Assembly: GCA_002711555.1 (NCBI GenBank)
Contig: PARQ01000011.1
Location: 26,942 to 41,114, forward strand
From: Rhodospirillaceae bacterium
GTDB taxonomy: Bacteria; Pseudomonadota; Alphaproteobacteria; UBA8366
Reading direction: 5' to 3'
DNA: 14,173 bases
Position 1 is the first letter of the stretch, and every line of letters begins with the position of its first letter. A program made the translations under genes and the position numbers. Below, one piece after another: positions 7,129-14,173 of this stretch. The notes beneath the pieces were generated by a model, which had not been told where the DNA came from, made no database searches, and saw only the letters and a program-made list of their open reading frames with translations.

Positions 7129-9180
7129 TTAAGACATCCTCTTTTCTTTTGATGTGTTTGCCGGCAGTGTTGTCACATGGCGGGGCCGACCCCAATTGGA
7201 AGCCGTAATGAGAGCCTGAGAGATATCTTCCTCAACCATGTAGCCATCAGCAACAAGGCGTTCACAGGCAACCTTAATTGCAGCAATATATTCATCTGCT
7301 GTGGCATAACGCTCTAGTATTGATGACCTAGGATCACGTGTAAAGACCCGTTCCTCGGGAGAGTCAGGGAATGGGATATAACTTCCATTGAACTCATAAG
7401 TTGCTCCGTAACCGTGTCCCCGCGACCGAATGTTCCATCCAACATAAGTTCCCATCGGTGCTTGCACCATCGGTGCACGGATGCCGGGAACATCATTTCC
7501 GTCCTCGTCGGATGACGGAACTAATATCGTATACCCATCATTATCAATAATCTTTGGTGGAAATGACAGTATCCCCTCGTCTTCACGGGGACCAAAATCC
7601 AACAATTTCAGACTTGCAGGCTCAGTTGGAACCATATTCGCTGGAATATTAGGAAATTGCGCGCACCACTCTTCGTAGGAAATAAGCGTCCCATCTTTTC
7701 GAGTTGGGATTTGTGACTCAGGTGGTCGTTTCCCGTTGGTTGACCATGCATCCATTGCATCAAGCATGGCACGAAAAATCATTGAAGTGGTCACTATGTT
7801 TGAATAATTAGTACAAATTCCTTTTTCTGGCGCACTATCGATAGGTGACGAACTATGTTGCGAGCTTGCCCAAAGGTAAATCCGAACTGTTTCTGGCTGA
7901 GGGAGGTCGTTACCTCGCGTGTCGGTATGAACAAGTGAGCCACGCCGCTGCCAATATTCAGTAGCAGTCTGCGAATGCATAACAAGAGGGTCGGTGTCGG
8001 GCCGTGTTAAAATAGCATCCGTTTTCCCTGTTAAATGATCCTCACATTCAGCATACGAAAATGGGAACCTGTCAGCATAAATATAGTGATCTTCGTACTG
8101 CTGACCTGCCATTGAAACTGCATTTGCAAACCGATGGTTAAGCCACATCCTTCCAGCGCCAGATACATGGGGCAGCAAACCATCGAAAACTTGACGACCA
8201 TTGGAATCACAATTGAAACCACGATAGATAAAGTCTCGAATGCAACGGCCGGTCTGGGAGCGTCCCCATCCATAAGCTTTTTTAATTTTTACGGGATTAT
8301 GATTTCCCTGTGAGTCTTTTTTACCGTACTTCAAAAAACCTACGAGATCGCGAACTGCAACGTGCCCCAATCCCATTATCAATGGGTCCTTTGCCTCGTA
8401 GACCAGGTCGTAAATCCAGCCTGGCTGAAAACCACCGTGTAAATGTATAAATTCATCGGACGGTAAAATTGCCGTTTCAGAGGACCCGCGTGTGGTCTCA
8501 CCAGATACCCCTGCACCACTTATAACCTGTGCATACTCCCAGTCCTCTTCTGGGATAGTAATTCTTTCGCCCTCTGCATAACGCCTTTTAGTCAAGAGTG
8601 CCTGTCCAGTGTCACGGGAAACAGTCGGATGGCTTCGTGTCCCTGCCCGTCCTGAAAGAGCAAAACATGCTGTGGGGCTGCCGGGAATAAATTCTTGATG
8701 CACTATCCCTGTGATTGGATCTCCCTTTTCGGTAGCTATAGGCATCTTCATTGTTACCCGACCGTCCCCCGGCAAAATATCACCCTGCCAAGCTCCCCAG
8801 ATAAAGCTGTACCCTCGACGCATCAAATAACCGTTCCCAGCATCATCAGCTGTAATGGGATCGTTGGAGTGCGGGGCATCATTAAAAAACTGGAGGGCAC
8901 GAACATTACCGCGATTACCCCAATCGAAAAAAAGTCGCTCGTTGCCCTGATCTGGATTAACTGGTAGGAGCATCAAAAACTCGGCTGAAAATTCTACTAA
9001 TCCCTCTTCGTTTAGCGATGCTTTGTCGATATCGACTACCGACTTTTGAGCATCACCTTTGGGATCTACAGCAAAGTGTGCCCAGCCCTTTAGTTTCTCG
9101 TATGGACCAGTCGTCCCGAATTCATACCCGTTTGCAAATGGCAAACGATCAATAATTTCTAAGTTAATACGATTTTTCAA
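7129..9180 (-). CDS. Alpha/beta hydrolase domain-containing protein (Abhydrolase_10-like), 683 aa
   Basis: A large putative hydrolase. The nucleophile elbow is GWGRSQTGR (residues 304-312), with Ser308 as the probable nucleophile. Further conserved-looking segments are the following RDFIYRGFN, EYWQRRGSLVHTD (about 408-420) and SSQHSSS (439-445). Glu408 and His442 could complete a triad, which is inference. No signal peptide or membrane helix is seen, so it is probably cytoplasmic. The start is TTG at 9178-9180: AGGAGA lies 5 bases upstream (9186-9191), and an in-frame TAG four codons upstream excludes any earlier start. The substrate is unknown; ester or lactone cleavage would fit the neighbouring oxidoreductases. 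It lies between the selenoprotein pair and the Mo-hydroxylase block. Confidence 0.85.
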   Translation of the reverse strand: MKNRINLEIIDRLPFANGYEFGTTGPYEKLKGWAHFAVDPKGDAQKSVVDIDKASLNEEGLVEFSAEFLMLLPVNPDQGNERLFFDWGNRGNVRALQFFNDAPHSNDPITADDAGNGYLMRRGYSFIWGAWQGDILPGDGRVTMKMPIATEKGDPITGIVHQEFIPGSPTACFALSGRAGTRSHPTVSRDTGQALLTKRRYAEGERITIPEEDWEYAQVISGAGVSGETTRGSSETAILPSDEFIHLHGGFQPGWIYDLVYEAKDPLIMGLGHVAVRDLVGFLKYGKKDSQGNHNPVKIKKAYGWGRSQTGRCIRDFIYRGFNCDSNGRQVFDGLLPHVSGAGRMWLNHRFANAVSMAGQQYEDHYIYADRFPFSYAECEDHLTGKTDAILTRPDTDPLVMHSQTATEYWQRRGSLVHTDTRGNDLPQPETVRIYLWASSQHSSSPIDSAPEKGICTNYSNIVTTSMIFRAMLDAMDAWSTNGKRPPESQIPTRKDGTLISYEEWCAQFPNIPANMVPTEPASLKLLDFGPREDEGILSFPPKIIDNDGYTILVPSSDEDGNDVPGIRAPMVQAPMGTYVGWNIRSRGHGYGATYEFNGSYIPFPDSPEERVFTRDPRSSILERYATADEYIAAIKVACERLVADGYMVEEDISQALITASNWGRPRHVTTLPANTSKEKRMS

Positions 9181-9185
9181 TATGT

Positions 9186-9191
9186 TCTCCT
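9186..9191 (-). promoter_or_regulatory. Shine-Dalgarno fixing the TTG start of the hydrolase
   Basis: AGGAGA on the minus strand, 5 bases before the TTG at 9178-9180. No ATG or GTG is available near it, so it decides the unusual start codon. Confidence 0.75.
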
Positions 9192-9235
9192 ATTTGGTTG
9201 AGCCCCAGGCGTCAGCGAAATTACCCAGATTTAGG

Positions 9236-9263
9236 GTTACAAATATGTTAAGCATGCTTGCAA
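9236..9263 (-). promoter_or_regulatory. Possible promoter with palindromic operator upstream of the hydrolase
   Basis: On the minus strand, TTGCAA (9258-9263) and TGTAAC (9236-9241) are separated by 16 bases, each matching 4 of 6 consensus -35/-10 bases. A perfect 10-bp palindrome, AAGCATGCTT (9250-9259), overlaps the -35 hexamer and spacer. This could be a repressor site. It lies in the 183-base gap between the second selenoprotein gene and the hydrolase. The match is modest and not unique evidence of a promoter. Confidence 0.3.
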
Positions 9264-9363
9264 CCGAACCCTTGACGCATTCCTAATTTTTTCCGAATGG
9301 CAAGCATAAAGTTATAGATTTTACATCAATCATAAGGTTGGAGTGATTCCCATTTACCGCACT

Positions 9364-11094
9364 TTAAATCAAACAAATGTCGGACCCACAGCCGAGCTCC
9401 CTGTCCGCAGCATCTAATAATTCATCAAAACAGTCCGGTGTCTTAATTTTTCTACCTACCACCGATGGAGAATTGGCCTGAAACCAGAAATTATGAGTTG
9501 GATGGCCGCCACCAGCTACCACAAGTGAAATATTATCAGGCTCTGCCGTAATCGGCCATGGATCAACGATACATGAGTTCTTCACAACTGAGTTAGCATC
9601 CATCTCCAACCACTGTGACAATCCACACAGTTCAATATCTTTCTGTGAAATACGACTTCGGCTCCAAAGCTCCCTCTTTAGTCGGGCCTGACCAAACCCG
9701 AGCTCTGCAAAATGTTCCACAAGAACACTTGATAGCATTAATATGCCTGGCGTGCCCTTTTCGTATCCCGCAAGATAATGGAAAGTAGCCTGAGATAAAT
9801 AGCGTGCAACACGGTTAAGACTTTGCTCTATCTCTTCTTCAGCTGTTTCCTTTCCCGTTCCACGCCGCATAATATTCATGGCTCCTGAACAAGCTACGAC
9901 TGACACCGCATTGCAAGTTGATGGGAAACCATGACGGTCAGATGCAAAACACTTCCATCCCTTTGGCAAGTTTTCATCATCCTCAGCAAAAACAACGTTT
10001 GTCGTACGCATAGGTCCAAATATTGCCATAGTTCCAATGCCTGGCACTGCACCACCAACATTTTGCTGGAGGAAGCGAATTGCCCTGCCAATTGAAACTC
10101 CTGCAGGCCGCTGCGGATTTGATCCCAAAAGCCCAAACCCAGAATTTAGACGGATTTGGCGGCTAATTGGCCCATTCACAATGACAACAGGGAATTGACT
10201 GCCTGAGGATGCTTGCCAACTAGCATGTTTTAATGCGGGATCAAGAATTGCCTCGACTGCCGCCAACAACACGGATAAGTATTCTGGCCTACCTCCGGCC
10301 ATTGCAAGCGCAACCGATGCCGCCTCAACCGTTACCAATCCGCCACGAGGCATGAACTTACCAATCACATGCTCACGGGCAAGATCAGTACCACGCAGTA
10401 TATTGTTAACCCGCTTTCTGGTTGGGGGATATATAGGTAATCCATCTCCCCAATTATTGATCATGAACCAATTATGAATTTGGGCTACAACATCCTCAAA
10501 ATCTTCGCCAGCCAACTTCACGCTGGAGGCCTTATTAACCCCGATAGCTGATACACTTGGTTCCCATGTTGTAAGGCCTGATATGAAGCCCTCCAACACC
10601 GAATGGATTAAGGACAGATCACTTTCGGCCATGAATAATTCTATTGGAAAACTTACGAGCGCTGCGTCTGAGTCGAACCCAAATCCAGACATAGTATTTT
10701 TTATAACTCCCACAAACTCGTCCCTAGCGAGCAAGACTGTGGGAATGTCAGCGATCTCTAATCTAGCGGCAGCACGGCCGCATGCAGAAGCGCAACGCCC
10801 TCAGGCGGCATTACCTACTATGATTGCATCTACCTCGAGGTCCTGCGCAACCTTCACAAGCTCTTCTGTGTCAATCGGGTCATTCCCTACTGGGAAATAA
10901 TCCGGAGCAAGAACTTCAATATCTTTGCACTTTGACCGCAACAAATCCCCAACTAATGGCAAAGTGCGATGAGCTTGCCATTCATCATTCGATACAAGTC
11001 CAATCTTTTTGCCATTAAGGCTGGCAAATCGAGCAGCATGAAGCTGTTTAATTTCTATTGCCCCAGTAGGATCAAATACTTCAAGCTCAGGCAT
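9364..11094 (-). CDS. UGSC-family selenoprotein with C-terminal fusion domain, copy B, 576 aa (Sec98)
   Basis: One continuous frame from ATG (11092-11094) to TAA, interrupted only by TGA at 10801-10803, read here as selenocysteine 98. The N-terminal UGSC-like domain (about 1-180) has a Rossmann-like beginning (KKIGLVSND) and the motif GNAA-U-GRC-ASAC, with U98, C101 and C105. A larger domain follows, with WGDGLPIYPPT (215-225), GKFMPRGG, MAGGRPEYLS, VNGPI, NSGFGLLG and GGGHPTHN (528-535). It ends with Cys569 and Cys574 (CGSDICLI). UGSC proteins are a known but functionally unassigned selenoprotein family; the C-terminal domain I know only as uncharacterised. A thiol/selenol redox role is inference. 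GGAGGA lies 6 bases upstream of the start, and the gene begins 27 bases after copy A. If TGA were not recoded, only a 97-residue fragment would be made. Confidence 0.85.
10766..10800 (-). promoter_or_regulatory. SECIS-like element after the TGA of copy B
   Basis: Bases 16-35 after the TGA (10785-10766, minus strand) can form two alternative hairpins. One pairs GCAUG with CGUGC around a CGGC loop; the other pairs GCGGC with GCCGC around a CGUGCU loop. Both put a G in or near the start of the apical loop, 22-26 nt after UGA. This fits the usual bacterial SECIS geometry, as I recall it, of about 16-37 nt. The 20 bases are identical to those after the TGA of copy A. I cannot compute the fold here, so which hairpin is used is open. 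Confidence 0.6.
10801..10803 (-). other. Recoded TGA (selenocysteine 98) in UGSC copy B
   Basis: The TGA is in frame with sense codons on both sides, and no other stop interrupts the 577-codon frame. The residues around it (IVGNAA before; GRCASACGRAAARLE after) match those around the TGA of copy A. Confidence 0.85.
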
Positions 11095-11100
11095 ACACTT

Positions 11101-11106
11101 TCCTCC
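11101..11106 (-). promoter_or_regulatory. Shine-Dalgarno of UGSC copy B
   Basis: GGAGGA, 6 bases before the ATG at 11092-11094. It fixes the start upstream of the TGA and shows that the N-terminal part is translated. Confidence 0.8.
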
Positions 11107-11121
11107 ATTCTTATGGCTCCA

Positions 11122-12840
11122 TTAGACAAGACAAACATCGTCGGCGCAACCAAGATCACGATCGGCTTGCTTAAGCAGTTCTGTCCAATTAGAGGGCGTT
11201 TCGACGATTTTTTTGCCAACAGTCAAAGCATTTCCTTGCAGCCAGAAGTTATGGGTGGGATGTGCCCCTCCAGCTACTAGGACCATTATACCATCAGGCC
11301 TCTGGCAAATAGGCCATGGGTCGATTGAGGCAGCCTGAGCTACAGGGTCAGTTGAAGCCCTTATCCATTGTTCGAGACCAGATGAAATAACTGTTTCCTT
11401 TTCGATCTTTGTATTCGCCCACAGAAATTCTTTAATCTTTGTCTTCGTCCAACCCAGACTTGCTAATTGTTTTGCTACCACAGGTGAAATTATCACCGCG
11501 CCAGCTGTTCCACCTGTCCACCCCCGTATGTAATGCGGATTAGCCGTCTGCATATACGTAGAGATACGCCGAAGACTATCCTCGGCTTCGACAATCAGAG
11601 TTTCTTTCCCTGTGCCACGTCGAATAATATTAGCGCCACCAGTAGCGATGAACACAGATACAATGTTGGTGCCGTGCGGAACGCCATGCCACTCAGTAGC
11701 ATGCGTTTCCCAATCATCAGGAAATGTATCTTCGGCCTCCGCAATTACAGCGTTGGTATATCTCATAGCTCCAAATATCGCCATTGTCCCTACCCCGGGC
11801 AAGGCGCCGCCGACATTTTGCTGCATCAATCTTAGTGCACGCCCTATAATTCCACCTGCTGGAGCCTGGGGGTTTGGTCCCATCAACCCAAACCCAGAGT
11901 TTATCCGAATGTCGGAAGCGATCGGACCGTTCACTATAATAACGGGAAATGTCATACCAGACGTTGACTGCCATTTATCGTGATCCATAGACGGATGAAG
12001 GATAGCCTCGACTGCGGCAATAAGAATTGATAAATACTCCGGGCGTCCACCCGCCATCGCAAGTGAGACAGCAATAGTTTCGATAGTCACTATGCCCCCA
12101 CGCGGCATAAATTTCCCTATTTTTTCATCGCGGACTCTGTCTGTACCTTTGAGAATCCATTCAACCTTATCTGGGGTGGGCGGTATAATTGGAAGCCCAT
12201 CCGACCAGAGGTTCTTTATGAAGAGGTTATTTACCGCAACCAGTGATTTTGCATAATCTCCAATGTCGAGATTTATCATTTTGGCATTGATCAATCCCAA
12301 TTTAGTAACTGCCGAATTCCAATTGATAAATCCATCGATGAATTTCTTTTTTGCTTTTTTTACAGGAGAGAGGTCACTTTCAATTAAAAATACATCTATA
12401 GGGAACTCTACCATAGGCGTATCGCGGTCAAACCCGAGACCAGCTACTGCATTCCTGACCACTCCCACAAAATCTTCGCGTGCGAAAATAGTAGTTGGTA
12501 TTTTGGAGGCTTCTAATCTGGCGGCAGCACGGCCGCATGCGGTAGAACAATTACCTCAGGCAGCGTTCCCTATTAGAACGGCGTCAACGGCAAGCTCTTT
12601 TGCCCTTACGACGGTGGCATCTGAGTCGATAACAGCATTGCCAATAGGAAATTCCTTGTATGGTATTATTTTAATTGAAGGAAACTCAGCCTTTAGCATA
12701 TCGCCTACCAACGGCAATGTCCGATGGGCCTGCCAACTATCATTCGAAAGTAAAGCAATTCTCTTTCCATCCAAACTATTTAACCGCGGTGAATGTAGTT
12801 CAGTTATTTCCGTTGCACCCGAGGGGTCATAGATGTCCAT
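11122..12840 (-). CDS. UGSC-family selenoprotein with C-terminal fusion domain, copy A, 572 aa (Sec95)
   Basis: Paralogue of copy B with the same layout. A continuous frame from ATG (12838-12840) is broken only by TGA at 12556-12558, read as selenocysteine 95. The N-terminal domain contains KRIALLSND and AVLIGNAA-U-GNC-STAC (U95, C98, C102), then ARLEASKIPTTIF, as in UGSC proteins where the motif is followed by a helix and a strand ending in IPT. The C-terminal domain has WSDGLPIIPPT (212-222), GKFMPRGG (242-249), AMAGGRPEYLS, IVNGPI, NSGFGLMG and GGAHPTHN (524-531). It ends with Cys565 and Cys570 (CADDVCLV). AGGAGG is 7 bases upstream of the start. The motif reads UGNC rather than UGSC. The function is unknown; a redox or thiol-exchange step is inferred from the Sec/Cys arrangement. 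Confidence 0.85.
12521..12555 (-). promoter_or_regulatory. SECIS-like element after the TGA of copy A
   Basis: The 20 bases at 12540-12521 (16-35 nt after the TGA, minus strand) read GCATGCGGCCGTGCTGCCGC, identical to copy B at the same distance. After one variable base the next 8 bases (AGATTAGA) are also shared. The six complete codons in the block have identical third positions, whereas shared peptides elsewhere differ at most of them. The same two alternative hairpins are possible as in copy B. Confidence 0.6.
12556..12558 (-). other. Recoded TGA (selenocysteine 95) in UGSC copy A
   Basis: This in-frame TGA sits at the same place in the motif as in copy B. The frame continues for 477 further codons without another stop. 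Confidence 0.85.
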
Positions 12841-13004
12841 CGCGAATCCTCCTCTCTACCTAAACCAGAAACATTTAAACCTAGCATGCCAGCAGCTTTA
12901 GCGAAAAGCCCCCCAAGTTGTGAAATAAAGCCAAACAATTTTTTCAACCTAATCTTCATTAGCCAAATTACTCTCCGGATCGAGTTCTCATCACAAAATA
13001 GCAT
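12804..13004 (-). CDS. Possible small ORF between SDR-2 and UGSC copy A
   Basis: An ATG at 13002-13004 follows the SDR-2 stop directly (TAA then ATG) and opens 66 codons. An internal ATG at 12957-12959 has GGAGAG 11 bases upstream and would give 51 residues. The shorter form begins MKIRLKKLFGFISQLGGLFAKAAG, a basic then amphipathic stretch, and ends in a charged tail. The frame overlaps the start of UGSC copy A by 37 bases and covers its Shine-Dalgarno. I do not recognise a family. It may be a chance frame in a 164-base gap. Confidence 0.25.
   Translation of the reverse strand: MLFCDENSIRRVIWLMKIRLKKLFGFISQLGGLFAKAAGMLGLNVSGLGREEDSRWTSMTPRVQRK
12848..12853 (-). promoter_or_regulatory. Shine-Dalgarno of UGSC copy A
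   Basis: A perfect AGGAGG, 7 bases before the ATG at 12838-12840. It supports active translation of the part upstream of the TGA. Confidence 0.85.
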
Positions 13005-13853
13005 TTAAATTACCCGCACGCCGCCTCCGTCCGTCGCAACGCACTGACCAGTGACATAGCTGCCCCTAGGGGATGCAAGAAAATAAATCGCTTCTGCAAC
13101 CTCTTCTGCCGTTCCTAATCGCTGAAGAGGAACATTTTGTGTCCGTGGTAAAAAGTATTCATCTTCACTCATACCTTTGCCCCAACGTTCATATGCGCTC
13201 AACAGATTAGGTGTAACTATCCCACCAACGGACACGATATTGATACGGATATTCTCAGGTCCTAGCTCAAGCGATAATCCTTGGGTCCAATTCATACATG
13301 CTGCCCAAGCTATTGCTGATGTAGCCGTGCGTGGTCCCGGCTGAATACCTTTTGTAGAGGTGATGTTCACAATACTTCCTGATTTAGCTTTTCTAATCCA
13401 GGGTAGTGCTGATTGGGTTACACGCAGCATTCCAAAAAATTTACGCTCAAAAGCAACTTGAAATTCTGTTTCTTCCATTTCAGAAAACCGGCTGGCTGGC
13501 AAGTAAGAAGCCCCCACAGGGTCCTCCGATAAAACAGGGCGAACAATCTTATCACTTTTATGTTGTTCGGATTCGCCCGCATTATTGACAAGCATATCTA
13601 TTCGTCCGAAGGCCTCACCAACTTCAGCAGTAAACGCATCCACCGACACCCGGTCCATGATATCAGCTACAATAGGCAACACCTTCGCACCATATCGTTC
13701 TCGCAATTCTTTCGCTGCACGATCAAGAGTGGCAGCAGTGCGCCCGCACATAGCAATTGCCGCACCCTCTTTTGCAAATAATTCAACTGCGGCTCGGCCA
13801 ATGCCTTTACTACCTCCAGTCAATGCTAAGATTTTTCCGTTAAGTTCTCCCAT
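13005..13853 (-). CDS. SDR-family oxidoreductase with altered active site, SDR-2, 282 aa
   Basis: First minus-strand gene of the cluster. The nucleotide-binding motif TGGSKGIG (12-19) and NNAG (90-93) are classical, and the C-terminus (VTGQCVATDGGG) is typical of FabG-like SDRs. The catalytic tetrad is largely lost. Ser is present in NITS (163-166), but the YxxxK motif aligns with Ser179 and Trp183 (SAIAW). The usual Asn in the preceding helix appears to be Lys139 (ERKFF). There is also an insertion of roughly 20 residues at about 96-125. Cofactor binding is likely but normal proton-relay chemistry is doubtful. The ATG at 13851-13853 has GAGGG a few bases upstream. The start is 69 bases from the divergent gene at 13923, so the two may share a regulatory region. 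Confidence 0.85.
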   Translation of the reverse strand: MGELNGKILALTGGSKGIGRAAVELFAKEGAAIAMCGRTAATLDRAAKELRERYGAKVLPIVADIMDRVSVDAFTAEVGEAFGRIDMLVNNAGESEQHKSDKIVRPVLSEDPVGASYLPASRFSEMEETEFQVAFERKFFGMLRVTQSALPWIRKAKSGSIVNITSTKGIQPGPRTATSAIAWAACMNWTQGLSLELGPENIRINIVSVGGIVTPNLLSAYERWGKGMSEDEYFLPRTQNVPLQRLGTAEEVAEAIYFLASPRGSYVTGQCVATDGGGVRVI

Positions 13854-13922
13854 ACGTCCCTCTCGATTTAGTTTCAGTTTTTATGTCATAATCAAAATAT
13901 TTGGAGAACCTAGAAGGTTGAT
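13854..13922. promoter_or_regulatory. Divergent intergenic region
   Basis: A 69-base A+T-rich gap between the minus-strand cluster and the plus-strand membrane-protein gene. It must hold the promoter of at least one of them. A weak minus-strand TTGATT with a downstream TAAATC at 19-base spacing is visible, but it is not convincing. AAGG near 13913-13917 is the ribosome site of the plus-strand gene. Confidence 0.35.
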
Positions 13923-14173
13923 ATGAATCCACAACGCTTAGCTCCATGGGTTACTCTCTTTGCAGCATTATTGCTATTCATGCAATTCGTTTGGCTCATG
14001 CATTTAGCCTTTATATCCGGTGGCAAATACATGTTTCGAGAGATTCATTGCGGCGCGATAATACTGCCCATGTGGTTTTTTGCCCGTGCAGGGTGGAGCC
14101 TTCTTTGTGGAAACACGAATAAAAAGAATTGTTTGCGCGCTGGATCCATAATCTCAATACTGATTGGTCTCGG
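13923..14173 (+). CDS. N-terminal part of an integral membrane protein (cut by right edge)
   Basis: The ATG at 13923-13925, preceded by GAAGG, opens a frame that runs to the window edge (83 complete codons). The product is hydrophobic, with likely membrane segments near residues 9-33 (WVTLFAALLLFMQFVW), about 47-58 (AIILPMWFFARAG) and from about 75 onward (AGSIISILIGL). The family is not recognised from this part. It is divergent from the cluster and may be unrelated. Confidence 0.6.
   Translation, partial: MNPQRLAPWVTLFAALLLFMQFVWLMHLAFISGGKYMFREIHCGAIILPMWFFARAGWSLLCGNTNKKNCLRAGSIISILIGL

Noticed and set aside
10801..12558. TGA codons as true stops, giving four separate genes
   Set aside because: The halves downstream of the TGAs lack a good ATG with ribosome site (their first possible starts are TTG or GTG inside a conserved stretch). 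Both paralogues break at the same motif position, and the bases after TGA are frozen.
11533..12832. Plus-strand open frames opposite UGSC copy A, the longest about 189 codons
   Set aside because: The minus strand holds a conserved protein with a paralogue next door. The plus-strand frames have no ribosome sites or family features that I can see.
12895..12909. Hairpin GCTTT-AAAGC as a transcription terminator
   Set aside because: The stem has only 5 A/T-rich pairs and there is no U-run after it on the minus strand. It also lies directly before the selenoprotein gene.
304..13853. Alternative genetic code with TGA as tryptophan
   Set aside because: TGA ends SDR-1, coxG and coxM at sensible places, and Trp is TGG in conserved motifs.

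Overview
The window looks like part of a proteobacterial chromosome with moderate G+C. TGA is used as an ordinary stop by three genes and Trp is TGG, so the genetic code is standard (table 11). Shine-Dalgarno sequences are strong and several genes overlap by ATGA. An uncultivated or marine gammaproteobacterium is a reasonable guess, but that is inference only. Nothing here looks like a tRNA, rRNA, CRISPR array, IS element or phage gene.

Almost everything lies on the minus strand and reads right to left. The order is: a short-chain dehydrogenase/reductase (SDR-2, 13853-13005); a possible small ORF; two tandem UGSC-family selenoprotein genes (12840-11122 and 11094-9364), each with an in-frame TGA at the same position; an Abhydrolase_10-type alpha/beta hydrolase with a TTG start (9180-7129); a molybdenum-hydroxylase operon coxG-coxM-coxS-(crotonase)-coxL (6867-1859); a second SDR (SDR-1, 1845-1054); and a VUT/YhhQ-type transporter (1032-304). 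Two plus-strand genes are cut by the edges: the end of an unrecognised protein at 1-186, and the start of a membrane protein at 13923.

The main finding is the selenoprotein pair. In both paralogues a continuous frame of 576 or 572 residues is broken only by one TGA, inside the motif NAA-U-G-x-C-x-x-A-C. This is a variant of the UGSC selenoprotein motif. The bases 16-35 nt after each TGA are identical in the two genes, although synonymous positions elsewhere have largely diverged. This is what a bacterial SECIS element would look like. Each UGSC domain is fused to a roughly 360-residue C-terminal domain that I know only as an uncharacterised family. That domain ends in a conserved Cys-x4-Cys.

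The working hypothesis (inference) is a catabolic or redox cluster for an unidentified organic substrate. The Mo/FAD/2Fe-2S hydroxylase would oxidise it, the two SDRs, crotonase and hydrolase would process intermediates, and the two selenoproteins would do an undefined thiol/selenol step. The large subunit has the form II motif of CoxL-like proteins, so carbon monoxide oxidation should not be assumed. No selA, selB, selC or selD, and no Mo-hydroxylase maturation genes, are visible; they would have to be elsewhere in the genome.
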